From positions 2,602,598 through 2,666,597 of the forward strand of contig OZ024784.1 in the NCBI GenBank assembly GCA_964017065.1: a DNA stretch of 64,000 nucleotides, given 5' to 3'. The notes under the pieces were generated by a model. That model saw only the letters and a program-made list of their open reading frames with translations, searched no databases and was not told the DNA's origin. The translations under genes were made by a program, and so were the position numbers. Position 1 is the stretch's first letter; every line of letters starts with the position of its first letter. Origin of the DNA: Haliclona indistincta (Eukaryota > Porifera > Demospongiae > Haplosclerida > Chalinidae). Of this stretch, positions 1-13,700 are shown piece after piece.

Positions 1-1296
1 AGCTTAGCGACGCAACACGGAATATTGTTCACAATACATCGCGACGAGTGTGGGACACGGTGAAACGCATGCATCTTTTGACTGCTGCGTGATGCGTCGC
101 GAGGATAGAAACAGTTGCAATGCGATGCGGCACTGTCAATGTGACCCATTGTGAACTAGGTTTTACAGTAAAGAGTATTAGGCCGTCAGCTGCAGTCAGC
201 TGCATTGAATGAAACCACAAGAATTCATTGATGAAAAGGCTGAAAATTCCAGTGTTACTGTGTTGTGATATAGTCAGAAATTCATAACAAGCAAGTTTGT
301 TCGCTAATGATATGTACACAAATACATTCTTAGGGTGTCAAGCATAGAGCGCTGCTCACAAGAAATCACTAAAATTTTTGTTAGAGGCAACACTGCATAT
401 TGCAAATTAAAACATACTGCGGTTCAGGTCTGCCAGTACACTCCTACCAGAGGTTGGCGGTCGTTTTAATTTGTATTTACTCAAGATTGCTCTGACATTA
501 ATTTGAAAATCAACTGCCAATTTTTAACACTGGTGTTACGCAGTACTAGTAGTCATACCAAATGAGAGAATTTCTGGCTGCAATAAAGATTAGTAAAGCA
601 GATGCCAGAATGACCACTCCCTTCCTGAGGGCTTCATAGGCACCAATGAATTTTTCCCTCAACTGAAGCCAAAGAGGAATCAACTTGAGGAGTTATACTG
701 ACTCACACACAAGGTCCTACCGTTTGCATGGCTCGTTATATGCTGAAAATCAGCAAACAGATTAACACTTCAAGTTGAAAACCCTGGGACACAGGGGTAC
801 GGATCGAACGAGAAACGACCAGTGAGACCACGCCCCTCATCGATCAAGCAAAAATCCGTAGATCTTGATCTCCGGCTTTAGCTAATAATTGAACGGAGCT
901 CACTCATCGGATCTCGACCGCTCGAGATCTCAATTCCAACAGACTCCTTTCTACCTGTACTTTGCCGACCAGACACTGGATGTATACCTCCATTCTTCCT
1001 GCAGAGGGCTGAGCTATTCTCGTTCTCCTTTGTTAACGACTCGTCCGCGAAAAATCTGCATGTCACTTTCCCGCTTTGTCGATCATTTCAAAGACCCTTC
1101 CATTCAAAGCATCCAATCGAGTTTGGCTGAGTAGCTTCAGTCTTGTTTCTCATCTTAACAGCTGGTGAAGACCTGCGGTTTGAATCCGGGCTACTAGGCG
1201 CTTGCTTCCTGCGGAAACAGCGCTGCTTTCCTCCTCTTTCTCTCCGACCTACGATTCGACCATTCTACGTTTCTCGCGGGAATCTTTAGCGAGAGG
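1..1296. other. Upstream region, no recognised gene
   Basis: No coding region is supported here; the short open frames have no recognisable domain and no splice context. The stretch presumably holds the promoter and 5' UTR of the AFF gene starting at 1297. Around 780-850 the minus strand has a sequence resembling an RNA polymerase III B box (GTTCGATCC) with a weak A-box-like match upstream of it, so a decayed tRNA-derived repeat is possible but not established. Confidence 0.5.
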
Positions 1297-4200
1297 ATGG
1301 ATTCAACCAGACGGTGAGTTTGATCTAGTATTATAGATTCAAACTTGCCGGCATTGTATTTAAATATAGCTTGTTAATATTGTTGTCAGCAAAACATTTT
1401 CATTATCCAAAACACTGAGAAATGGGATTATTTTTGTGTATGGTATAGAATCTCTTGCACACACACACCTGCTCACTGTTTTATGCAGCAGAGTGTATGG
1501 GACACACTCACACGTTCCCCATCTCCTCTCCCTGTCCTCTCCCCTCTTTTATCTGATTGTTCCCCAGTTGTTATAATCTGTTTACTTTGTACAAGTGCGT
1601 TATGTTAGAGTTCATGAATAGAGGAAGGGAGTGGGGAGACACACAGCAGCCTTTCTGTCTCGCCCTTTACCAATGACGTTCTGATATGTAATGTGAGAAG
1701 AGGGTACACCTGATGTGGATTTTTGACTTTTTAGTGTAGTACAATAGTACTGCAACTATAAGTATTATCTATACACATGTAAACGTACTTGGTTTTCTCA
1801 CATTCTATGCACATGTAAATGTGCTCGGTTTTATCACATTCTGCATGCATAATCTTGCACATTGTTGCAGTCTAAGGATGTTTTGTCCTTGATTCATCCA
1901 TATAAGGAATGATAAAGGCTGTCACTATGGGCAACACAGATGCTTGTCACAGATTGCTGGCATTAGCAAATTATAGCAGCAATACTGTGACATTATTTCT
2001 TTATTTAATAATTTTATGTGAATTAGCTATTGAACACAAGGAAACATTTAGCAATCTAACTTGTAAAGTGTTTTTAAGTGACTGCATTCTGTTGGGGGCA
2101 AATATTTTGCAAGAATGTGAACTATAGTCTTGTGTTCAGGAACAAGTATAGACAATCCCTCCTCCGCTCCAGTAATTTCCCCTTTATATTGGTGTCACTG
2201 CAATGCATTCTCCATTATCAGTGACTTGCATTGATAACAATTACAGGAAAGTTAAAGAATGAAGCAGTGTCTGATAAAATAGTGCATCACAAAAACTACT
2301 TATTTGGTCAAGTTATGGTTGTGTAAACCATGGCATTCAAACTGTCTTGATTCACAAGTCTGGGAGGTTGTGTATGTGGGAATTAGTGTGTTTGGGTAAG
2401 GAGGGGCCTAGGCTACTGTTACTAGTTAGCGTCAATGGCTGACACTTGAGTCATTGTGGTTTGTGGTTGATTACCTCCTCTTTTCCTTCTCACTGTAGCC
2501 GGCAGAGAGAGCAAGCTAGGAGAGAGAGAAACCAGCAAGTACGAGAGGTGAATTACTCTTTACTTTCTCTTGCTCCTTCTCTTCTCTTTAGTCATTGAGT
2601 GTATGTAGTTAATAGGAAGTACATAAGAACTATGACACACAACTAAAGTTATGACACTTAACTAAAGTTATGACATACTATAATGTTATGTATGACTCTA
2701 AAATGAAAAGGGTTTCTAAGAACTGCTTTTTAGCACAACCAAAAATTATCGTCTGCTGTGATTTTAAATTTAAGTCTGTGTCTCACATTTCAAAGTTAGA
2801 TTCTAATGGATAGAGTAAGTATTGAATTACATGTTTATTGATGTCATAATAATTTGGTTTCCCTTCCTGGAGATCAGCTTTGAATTTTGTTCTGTGCATG
2901 GGGCAAGGAAGTCGGGGCTATATAGCTAGGGAAACTGTGGTCAAATTGACCAACATGACTTGATACGAGTCACTCAGCTAAGAACGAACCTACTCTAACT
3001 TACTCCCACTCTCATACTCTCACTCGCTCACCTGGGGCACTATCTTGCTCATTTCTTCATTGTGGTTATAGCCTTATCTTTCCCCAAGCATGGTCCTCAG
3101 TTGGTTTCAGTTGTGATTCAGTTGAAACCTCAAGTTATGCTAAACAGAAACCCGATATTTTTTGTAGTTGAAAATGAATGCGTCCACTATTATAATCTTG
3201 ATTGTTTGTGTGGTAAACTGATTGCAAACATATAACAAGCAATGATTTGTATTCCGTACTACTTCCACACATTTTATATACTGAAGTAATGAGTAATTTT
3301 GTGATTTGAATTTCTTGTAAATATGATATAATGGTACTACAAATCAATGAGCCTTCTTAAGAAGGCAGTAGTCTAGTGTTCTGTGAATTATAATAGTACA
3401 CTGTGTGAACAAGCTATGGACATGCTCTCTGAATGGTGCTACAAGATGTTGTATATAGAATTCATGATTGTGAGAGTGTGTATATAATATCATTTCATGG
3501 TACATTGGGAACGGTTCTCTGTGTCTATGCAACAGCGTGTGTGAGAATACAGTGTGTGCATGTTACTAATGAGAATGTGTGGGGGTGGACTCAGTGCTGT
3601 GTGAATACCATTTTCCTTTTATCTCCTACTGTCTGACATTTACAACTCATCAAGCTTGTTTTTGAAATTCTGTAATACAATATTATGTGTGTACTTAGTT
3701 AAAAAGTGGTGAGTGAGTGGGTATCATTTAAATCTGGTTATGAATAATATAAAATGCTTGCCCTTGACTTTTCCTTGAGATATTATGGTGTTTACCAACA
3801 ACTTGTTATTGTATTACTGTCTCATTACATGTACATGTGGAATTTCTTTCATGGTGTGCCAACATCATAAGATACGCTCCTTTTTTATACTCTCTGTATC
3901 AACTCGTCTATTTTTCTCTTTAGCACCATTCTAATTCAGACAGAGAGCCCAAGCCTCCTCTATTTGGACCAGTACAGGTTAGTCAGCATTCATTCCTTTG
4001 TTTATTCTGTTTACTCTATAAGTATTGCTAAGGGTTAAATATTGTATTACAAGTGAGTGTTTGATGGCTTCAGTGTTTACACACTAGCTTTTGCCAAAAC
4101 CTGTGTCCACACAGCTGCTGTTATTTTTTACAGTTTATTGTGGTGAAAAATTGTTAAATTATTGTTAGGTCCTGTTCTTGTTTGCTTTTATACCATGATG

Positions 4201-7200
4201 ATTATTAGTATAGTAGATTAGGGTGTGTCATTATGTAGACTCTATTGGTGTGTGACTGATATTTTGTTTAGTCTGAATGTTATTTGTGCGCATTTCTGTC
4301 TGTGCTAATGTGTTTGTGTGTGTGCTGGGTATTCAAGTAACATCCTGTACCTTACTGTGATACTCACATTGTGTCATCTTTTGTACTTCTACAGCGTATG
4401 GACAGTCAAGATGACCTGAGACTGCTTGCCAAGGTAAGAAAAACTGAATTTTGATTCGTGACGCACTGCCGGCGTCTTTTGTATAATTATGGCATCCTTT
4501 CAAGGGATAGTGTACTATAGCTTTTGGTTTGTGGTGAGACGAACAACTGTGAACAAGTAACCACTGGGTTATTGTGGTGTGTTAGTGCCCTATTGTTTGG
4601 TAGACTTTATTTCATTAGTTGACTGAGTGTTCTCTTTTTCAATACAGTCTGTATTGGGTGATTGTGAAAGTACTGGTGATGACTCACAGCTGACATTTCC
4701 TTACATATCAGTATCTCCTATCACACCTGCTTCTTCTTCCTCTCTCTCCTACAAGACTTTGGGTAAGGAAGATCCTGGAGGAGGTGGTCATGTAAAGGAC
4801 AGGGATGGTTTGGACAGACAGCCTCAGGCAAAACCTGAAAATCATCGTAGCAAACCTTCCAAAAAATCACATCACAAAGGTTCCAAGCACCACTTGGCAA
4901 CTGAATCACCGTTATGTGAAAATTCGTCAATGTTGGGACATGTCACTTCCTCGTCTAACCAGACACTAAAGTCACAACATCACAAGATCTCTTCTCACTC
5001 AAAACCTGTTCATTCATCCACCACTCAACTTGTTGTTGTAAAGACGGAACCCAAACCAGAAGAGGATGGTTATCGAAAGGCAACTGTACCTCTCTTACCT
5101 TCTATTCCTAAACAGAAGAAACACAAGAAGAGTAAACAACACAAACTAGAGAGACAGCAATCAGACAACACAAACTTAACTAAGTCTTCTTTTGACAAGC
5201 CTGCCACATCATTATTCACTCCTACCACTAGTTCTCATCCTCCTCCTCCTCTGAGACGAAGCAGTAGCTCTGGAGCTGCAGAAACTACCAAGAACAAGTC
5301 TGATGTGACCAGCCAGACTCAGGCTGTTTTGCGAAACCCGTTTTCATTAAAGACTAGCAGTGAGTCTGCTGTGAGTGACAAACAGAAGAAGAAGGAGAAG
5401 AAGTCAAAGAGAGAGAAAGCTGAACAGTCATCAGTTGACAGCAAACCAAAGCCTGCCCAGGTAGCGGGTTCATTTGCTCTCATTCAATCAGCTAGTGATG
5501 GGAGTGTTGGTCAAAAAGCTACTACTAACTCAGAATCTATGAACAGACAGTTTCAAAAGCCCCTACATTCCTCGTCTACCTCCTCTTTGGCACGGCATGT
5601 CAGACCAGCCAAACTATCCATTCAAACCAGGTATAAACACTTAGTACCAAACCTGTAAATTTCTAGCACATGCATTTACAGTAACTGTTGAAGGCATGCT
5701 AAAACCTGTTGAAGTGATAGTTGTGCATGTGTTTATTGTGCTAAGTTCATTTATTGCTTCTCTCTCCTCCTCAGTTATTCACAGCCTCTAGTAGAGGTAA
5801 GTGCAGCAGCACAACACTCTGTAAAACACTCTTCCCTCACACAGGATATATCAACTGATTCTTGTGATCTTCAGTACATGCTCAAGGTCAGTTAGTTCAT
5901 GACGTACTCACAACACATTCCTACACTTGTACTGCTTAAATTCAGGTGCTTGTGTAGTTTGTCAGAAAAGGAATATTTGCCTCCGCAAACATAATGTTAT
6001 TGTGTTTGTATAACCAATAGTAGTTATCATGGAGTAGTTTTTATAGACACTAACATGATACACATAGAATCATTGGAACACATTATGAACCTGTGTCTAT
6101 TCCATACACAGGAAATGACTCTTCCTCCATCTCTCACTCCTCTGTGCACTCCAACTCAAAAGAAGAACTTCTCTTTTCCTCAGGTAAGCACAACAAGTGC
6201 CTTAGTAGTACATGGTATGTATGTATGGTGCCCGCAGGTGTCACATGGAGGATCCATTTCTCAGCCACTTTCAAAATCATCTCGCAGTCAAACTGGTGGG
6301 AAAAGGTCAGGGTTTACAAAAACACCTCGTGGCAGTTGCTACACAGCAGCAATATTCTTAATACTTCTAATAGCTAAGTATTATAGTAGTTTTAACCTCT
6401 TGCAGACCACCGCCACCACCATTGTCTTTAGTCAACAGTAGTAGTTCTGAAGACAGCAGCAGTGATTCATCGGATGATGATGAGGACTCAGGGGATGGCT
6501 CTGAGCTTCTCTTCCGGTCTCGTCCCAACTCACTCCCTACTACCTTGTCTGCGCTGCCCAACAACAGTGACAGCGATAGCTCCAGCAGTGACTCAAGTAG
6601 TGAGGATGAGAGTGAGAGTGATGAAGATTTGAAGCAAAGCGTAGATGAAAACACAAGTATGATGTTAGAACAGGTTAGTAGTGATTGTACAGTCAAGGCC
6701 TCAGACACTGAACTTACTGTTCGCAGGTACAAAGGGAGCTGTTACCACCTACTCTGAACTTACTCACTCCACTCAAAAAGTCTCCTCCTAGGTTTCCTAT
6801 GCAACTCCTGGATCAGTACAATCCTCATCTTGCTGATGAAGAAGCTAACTTGTCTCCAGCTAAACAACCCAATTGCACAAGCAATTTTTCATCAGCTTTT
6901 ACCAGCTCTGAGGGAGTTTCAGCTCAAGCTAGTTATGGCTTTGCATTGCCAACTGAACAAGCTCCTGTGCTAGGAAGTGCTCAGTTTCAAACCAGTGAAT
7001 CTGAGTCTGATTCCAGTTCTGACGAGTCTGAGAGTGAGCCAGACTCAGAATTGAGTGACAATGAACTGGACGACACAGTCACCTTGCCTTCAAGCCAAAA
7101 CACAGCTAGTTACTGCCGTCAAGTGACGCAACCTTTTGACTTAGGCATTGTAGGTGGTACAGGTATTGCAGGTGATACCTGCAAGGTTGAGTCGGATGAA

Positions 7201-10200
7201 CCATTAAAACGCATTTCGCAGCAACTATCAAAGCCAACCAGTCATCGGAAAAAGCTTGCTGCAGCTTTGGCTTGCAACAGTGGTCTTCTCTCTCATTCGA
7301 GCCGTTCTGTTCAGAATAGCGAGGAAGCTCCTGTGAGTCAAAAGAGGTCGAATAGAGACAACATGGAGACTCCAGCAAAGGTCCCTAAGATCGAAACTCC
7401 AGAAGAAAAGATACAGCTATGTGACCTTTCAGACAATACTCGTTGTGAGCTGGAGGAAAGTGCCAGCGAGTTGAGAGCAGAAAGTGAAAATGGCGAGTCT
7501 TTGCTTGTCAAGATACCACTGTCTAAAGTACAACTAGAGGCACATCAGAAGATCAAACCACAGGCAAGAGTTATTCCTATACCCAACGTAAACTCTGGTT
7601 CTGTTGGTCGGAAAAGGACTAACAGTGAGGTCAATAATTCAGAGGTGAGTCACTTGCTATATTGACTAGCTGATGTTAGCATGGCTCTCTTTAGGACCCT
7701 CCTCCACCTGCACGTCGAGAGAGACCAGCTTATTCCGACCGGAGACGAGAGGTTAGCTCACATTGCTATTGCTGTTTGTTTATTTATTTATAATTTTAAC
7801 TTTTGTTTGGTAGAGTTCAGATTATCATGGATCCAGAGATAGAAGGTGAGAAACAAAAGCTATGCTTTATATAAATCACTGCGTCTTATCAGAGGTTGGT
7901 CAAGTGAGTATAGTGGACGTCGACCAACTGGACGCAACCACGAGAACGACTACCAACACAACTCCCAGGACAATGAGTGGGAAAGCCCTTCTCATCACAA
8001 CTCTGATAACTACTGGCCTAGTAGAAACAGTTCCTCTCGACGGGGAAGAAGAGAAGAATTTGAGGAGCCGCGGCAGTCAAAGGAGCATTATGACCACAGG
8101 TCAGTATGCTGCCGTGTTTGTTTATTAATGGGATGTGTGTACCTTTCCGCTTTTGTAGAGGCAAGTCTGCTATCGAGCACTATCATCAGAAGGCGAGAAG
8201 TTTGAAACACGATGCTGATCTTATTTCTGTAAGTATAATGTGACTACATGTGTGTAACAGTATTGAATGTATGCACTAACGTACAAAAACGCAACCGTGT
8301 ACTGTATATAAGTTGACTCACCTTCTTATAGGGAAGTGCTAGTGGTACGGAGAAGATAATTCGCTACATGGAATCGGTTGTGTGTTTCGCGAGATATGGA
8401 CATGCTATGGTGCGTTGCATTATGAGACCGTAAAGCAAAAATTGACGATATCTTCACTTTGTGTGAGTAGTTGCACAAAGACCCGAACAAGATAGAGACT
8501 GTGTTTAAACTGTATCAAGACACTATTGGAATGATTCGGTAATTGCTAACACAGTGTATTTTGTGTAAAATTTTAGTATTTTCCTATTACATGTAGTCAT
8601 TGCCTTCGTCTTGGCGGAGAAAACAAGTCATTGCAAACAGTTTGGTGAGCTAGTGCACATAGCGTACTGTTGCTTGTCACTGTTCACTGGTTCCTCCTTA
8701 GTCTGCGCTGTCACTCAGTTCTCCTGTGGCGCATGTATCATTTGAAGCAGAACAGAGTGGGCATTCTGCACAAGGTTAGTTTAGATAATAGCAATTCTTG
8801 CATGCATTTTTTGCCCTTTTGCAGGAGTTGACGGAACATTTTTCATCATCTAATACAAAGGTACTCGGACACACACACACACACACACACAATCAAGTGG
8901 TTTATTATAAATATTTCTCTTTATAGATGCCGCAAAAGTCTCCTTATCACACTGGAAGGTGAGCTGACTGCAAGGCTTCCACTCTATGCTGTACTGACTC
9001 TTCTCTCTTCAGCTTTTCTCCGTTGCCATCTCCAGCGAGTGTTAGCAGTACAGCTAGTTCTTGTAGTGGTGCTGGACCCTCTTCACAAGATCCCTCTCCC
9101 TCACAAACCCTTCCTCGTCAAATAGCATCCAAAGTTACAGAGCATCTTGCTCTGACTGGCTACATGCATCAGAGTTTGGAGCTATGGAGGCAAAGTGACC
9201 TTATTGCTGAACAATGTGGAGGTAATCTCAGGGCACAGTATTTTAACACATAGCACTTGACCAGCCTTGTTTTTACATTGTATGACATCATTAATTTTTG
9301 GTTTTTTGGCTTATTAAGTACAAGCTGGTTTAATTTTTAATTGTACTGTATTGTAATTCAAGTGTACACAGCTGGCTAAGACATGCAAGATGAGTCATAA
9401 TGGATCATCAATTGTAGTATTAGAGTGTTAGTAGTCATCTGAAAACAATGCCTGGGCCCAAACGTACTAGTTGATAGCCATCATCTGTATCAGCCGCTAT
9501 CTGAAATACTCTGATTTTCACAATCACTTATCAATGTGTCTGTGTTATACAGTAGCCAGCACAGCCAGATATTCTTTCTCTCTCCTTTTTCAGATGTTTT
9601 TACAAGTGTAGACCACAAGATTGGCAGAATAACTCTATTCAGGTGAGATTTGGCCAGTTCACTCTCCAATAGGGTACTTCCATTCAATATTGTCCTGGCC
9701 AATCCTCCTCCATGCTCACACAAGATGCTGTGTATTCAGCATTGTCTGTGTTTGGGTTATTGTGTCAGCATGAGGAGTGTGTTGATAGAGAAGTAATGAT
9801 TGGTTATCACAGGTGGTGGATTGTCTTTGATTATTGTAAACCACTTCTTTATCAACATACTCCTCATGCTGATGTCTGAGGTTGCCCTTGAATATGTCTT
9901 GATGTCTGTAGTAAGTGATAGTTGTATACATAGGAACATGTTGTTCCTGTATGACTCATACACTGTCACCATTACACTATGTAACTGATTATGAGGTAGC
10001 AATGAGCTTGTGTTCACAATTAAACAGTCCAGTGATTATCTTAGGTAGACCACATTGTTGCAACTCCTACAGTTGTGTAACCTAGCGTTGATGAACATAT
10101 TCTGAATACTAACTAGCAATGTTGGTCGCTCAGCTTGCATGCTGTGTGCTGCTTTGCTTGTTATTATTAATTCCGTTTTTCCCTGTAGTTCCATCTCTCA

Positions 10201-10258
10201 CATTGCAGACTGGATGGACCATTGTCTGCGAAACATGTCCAACAGATGGAATCAATAA
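1297..10258 (+). CDS. AFF: AF4/FMR2 family protein (AFF), super elongation complex scaffold
   Basis: Nuclear scaffold expected to join P-TEFb, ELL and AF9/ENL in the super elongation complex. Twenty-three exons in consistent phase give 1202 aa (human AFF4 is about 1160): 1297-1313, 2499-2547, 3924-3977, 4395-4433, 4648-5630, 5775-5886, 6112-6183, 6238-6305, 6406-6673, 6727-7644, 7695-7751, 7814-7845, 7893-8099, 8159-8228, 8332-8409, 8471-8538, 8597-8644, 8702-8774, 8825-8860, 8927-8958, 9013-9221, 9594-9642, 10189-10258. The basic N terminus followed by PPLFGP and SVLGD matches the AFF cyclin-T-binding region. EMTLPPSLTPLCTP matches the conserved EMTHSWPPPLTAIHTP block. Residues 813-822 (LLVKIPLSKV) fit the AF9/ENL-binding motif. 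Serine/acidic tracts follow, and residues ~959-1202 are the C-terminal homology domain. The last two exons are tiny and were placed by homology. Exon 6 could contain a 49-bp intron instead. Confidence 0.9.
1774..1845. repeat. Two-copy 36-bp direct repeat in AFF intron 1
   Basis: Two adjacent, diverged 36-bp units, each beginning CACATGTAAA and ending near CACATTCT. They lie inside the first AFF intron (1314-2498), which otherwise shows nothing recognisable. Confidence 0.6.
2548..3923 (+). other. AFF intron 2, no recognisable content
   Basis: A 1.4-kb intron between two phase-0 exons. It is AT-rich with short open frames lacking any family signature. A 20-bp unit around ACTAAAGTTATGACA is repeated near 2640-2680. 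No RNA gene or mobile element was recognised. Confidence 0.5.
9766..9871 (+). other. Intronic hairpin, 29-bp stem
   Basis: Inside the last AFF intron (9643-10188), bases 9766-9794 pair with 9843-9871 over 29 positions. There are only two non-Watson-Crick pairs, and both would be G-U in a plus-strand RNA. The loop is 48 nt. The arm length resembles a small-RNA precursor or the collapsed ends of a small inverted-repeat transposon. The function is unknown. Confidence 0.6.
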
Positions 10259-10259
10259 A
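10254..10259 (+). terminator. AATAAA poly(A) signal overlapping the AFF stop
   Basis: The AFF stop codon TAA (10256-10258) is embedded in an AATAAA hexamer, and a second AATAAA lies about 11 bases on. The 3' UTR may therefore be extremely short. Confidence 0.45.
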
Positions 10260-10742
10260 ACAACAAATAAAATATTTATTACAATTATTATATGTATCAA
10301 AGTACTCATTGTACAATTTATCAAGTACGTTGTAATAAATTCACAGTGTATATAAATATACTTGAACAGCACCCATTGCTCTCTATTGTGAACCATCTCA
10401 TTGATGATTATTGCTACTACATTTTGTGCTCTTGTTGTTATTGTTGACAGTTTTATTATATTTTTAAAATCAACTTCAAATGATATGCACAGTTCTAGTT
10501 ACTAGGCCTCCAGCCACTTGACATAATTTACCACACACTTCACTTTAAGTGTGACGATTATCATAATAGTAGATCTACTTGTCTGTGCTTAGTATTACAC
10601 GTGTGAAACATCGACAGATTTCATATAAGCGGCGTACCCTTTGATGTGTGTACGTTCATCCGTTTAGCGGTGGATCAAACACGCCTGGCACTCGGTTACT
10701 TAGCGCCACGGCCCATGGTTCACGAACGCTCGAGTAGACCCG

Positions 10743-10750
10743 TATAAAAG
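10743..10750 (+). promoter_or_regulatory. TATA box before the Mastermind-like gene
   Basis: TATAAAAG lies 32-39 bases upstream of the ATG at 10782. With normal TATA-to-start spacing, transcription would begin almost at the ATG, giving a leader of only a few bases. The surrounding 10.6-10.8 kb is noticeably more GC-rich than the flanks. Confidence 0.5.
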
Positions 10751-10781
10751 CCCGCCCAGCAATCGACTCAAGCCTGAGAAG

Positions 10782-13700
10782 ATGCGAGTGGCATCTCGTC
10801 ATCACTCTCCTGCTTCTTTGACAAAAGACGCAAAACAGCAACAACAAGACAGCTCTGCTGAACAAGGTGGGGCGGTATCACTATTCAGCAACTCAATGAT
10901 CAAGGCACTAGGCAAATTTCGAGAACACCACGAAGTTTGTGCTAGAAGACGACAACTCAGCGCCGCTTACGAGATACGTATGGAAGCCAAACGTACTGAG
11001 TATTTGACGAGAAAGTACATGGACACCTTGAGGCAGGACCATCAGGGAACCGCCTGTGTGGGGCTACATCCCAATCCTCCCTCCTCCTCTTCCTCCACCT
11101 CTTCCTCTGCCAAGGCAGCAGTGAACACTCACTCTTGTCCTACCAGTAATGGCAGCACTCATGATGGTGCAATAGATCATAGCAAGGAAGTTGCCAACCA
11201 CGGCCAAGAGCAAGTGAGTCTAAGATAATAGATAATATGCAATGATGTCATGCTGAGCATGGCTGGCTCGTTTGTTGGCTTACTGTTTGTTGGCTTGCCG
11301 CTAGGAAGTGCAAGTATGGGATAGGGAAGGTGTTTCATTGTGTACTGGTATAAAGAGACTGTTAGATCATGAGATCAAAGGCTATGTCAATGCGATAATA
11401 ATGTCAAATCTTCATAATATTTCTGATTTCATAGTTTTACTTCCTTCTTTTTATAATATCTACCTTTGTAATGGGAGTTTTTGACCATACTAGGTGATAT
11501 CAACGCGTTCTAATGCTCTGGTGCCAAGTTGATCTCAGTATTCTCTTCCTCTCTAGACTCTAGACCAGCGTAGGGGTACCACAACACAAAGCTTTGCCGC
11601 TAGCATCCAATAAATTATGGGAGGAACTATAGTTACTTAAAACAGCGTTCCATTAGTGCTGCGGTATGGAGTAGCATGCCACAGCCCTGCCTGACAGTGC
11701 GGCAGCATCCAATAGTTGGGTGGGATTCTATTGGTTCTTGTCAAGAGTGGGAAGAAGCATGATGTAAGGCCTATTCAACTTAGTCTTGCAAGACGTACTG
11801 AGCCAAACTTGTCATGAGCACACTTCCTGTGCTGGAAAAAAATGAATATGTGCTTAGAGCCTTAGACACAGTTGTTTGCATACACTTGACTTAATAATAT
11901 ACATTGTGTTACTATGTATATGTGCACAAGATGTGTGCACATCAGAAAATAGGCATATCTGGAATGTTGACATTTTCTTAACAAAATGAGCAAAATTATA
12001 GCGGGATCGCTTTGATGGCTCATATTTATGCTGAAAATCGAAATCAAGGGACCTTTGTGCAGAGCATTGAAGCCTACTGTTCTCCAACTAACAATACTGT
12101 CACAATGTATTGTCCGTGGGAAACGACTATTCACTATTTAATTTGTTACAACTAATTCAGAGCTTGTGAGTATTTTTAATGTGGTGTAGAAGACGGAAGT
12201 GTGTGCTGGTTTGGTCTGACACTGAACAATGGCACGCCATGGTGCACATGTGTAGAGCATAGGAATGTTGCTCCACAGAGACATAACAAGAGTAAACACG
12301 CCTGTTGTTTGTTTACCAGATTATAATGATTATTGTCTGAATAATGTGCTGTAATCACACCTTCTTGCTGCTGACATAATAGCATGATTGTTACAAGCTG
12401 TTCATAGTGATGGTAAACACATCTTGTGAGTAGTTCAGCTCAGTGTGCATGAATATCTCCATATCTAGTTTCAAGTATTCAAGCATCTGTTTTAAAAGTG
12501 AACCAGATCCATTATTTTGTTTCTGAAAATAGTGTGCATTACAATTAATGACCTTACTGTATTACTGTTCATGTGCTAAGGTTATCTCTTGTGTCATTCT
12601 CTGTTTGGTGAACCAGTTTGTTGGCAGTGATTTCAAACTACAATAGTACTGATGAGCTCGAATAGCATCGGTAAATTTCATTTCAGGTCTTATAATGTTA
12701 ACTGTATGTAATTGCACTCTTCTGTTGTTGGTTAGTTAATTGAATATTTAATTGTGTTTGTAAGCTGTCCTGGCTTCCATGGATTGTAGCCTTGTTTGTC
12801 ACTAAGGTAGTGTATTACTGTACCATTGTCATGCAGGAACTTGGTTTGAACGACTTTAGTTTTGCTGAGTTGTAGTGTATTAGGGAATTGTGTGATTTTT
12901 ACACCCATTTACTGTAGTAAACAATTCTCAAATTGAATGAGCGAATAATGCTGTGTAGTTGTAATGTCTGCCATAATGTGCAAATGTTGTAATGAGTTTA
13001 GTATCTTCATGTATATCAACTCCTGTATCAACTGGTCTGTCTGGTAGGTCCCACCTGGGACTGTGCGCTGTGCACTGCTTATACTGTTCAAAAAGGTCAT
13101 GTTTAAGTTATGTTTATTCCACAAACCTGGCAAATAGCTGAGATCAGTTGGCTAATGTCTAGGTGATGATGATAACCGCCCTAGGAGATGGGCTGTTTTG
13201 ACCTGAAATGTGGGCTAACTGAATGGGGAGTGGGATAAGGTGTGTTTGTATTAGTTCCAGTGGACTTATTTGGACAGAAAATATTTTTGTCTTTGATCTC
13301 ATTTTGAGGCATGTTGATAGCCTTGCTGACAATACTACGATGGCAGCTTGCTTGAGGCACAGTTCACCTCTGAGAAAAAACAAATGAAGCTTTGACATAA
13401 AAGAGTACTTACAAACTGCTAACAGCCTTAATGGTGTTGTAACTGTTTATGACACAAATGCCAAAATAGTTGTCACGTTTGAGAACTAAGTTCAGCTAGG
13501 CCAAGCAACCTCTGCACTTGATAATCATGTGGTATGGATTAATTATTTGTTACTTCTGGTTGGTATGTTGATTCACCAGCCACAGCTGGCATTCTTATTT
13601 TCTGTTGTCAAGGCATTTGAATTTATTGTGCAAAAATCTTATACCTATTACATGAAACACGAAATAGCTTAGAAATACGACTCCATAATATTGTGTCTAA

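Noticed and set aside
1909..2127. 72-residue plus-strand frame in the first AFF intron
   Set aside because: No recognisable domain, no consistent splice sites, and AFF exons 1 and 2 join in phase without it.
6367..6732. 121-residue minus-strand frame opposite the AFF serine/acidic tract
   Set aside because: Complement of Ser/Asp codons giving poly-Ser/Leu; not a gene.
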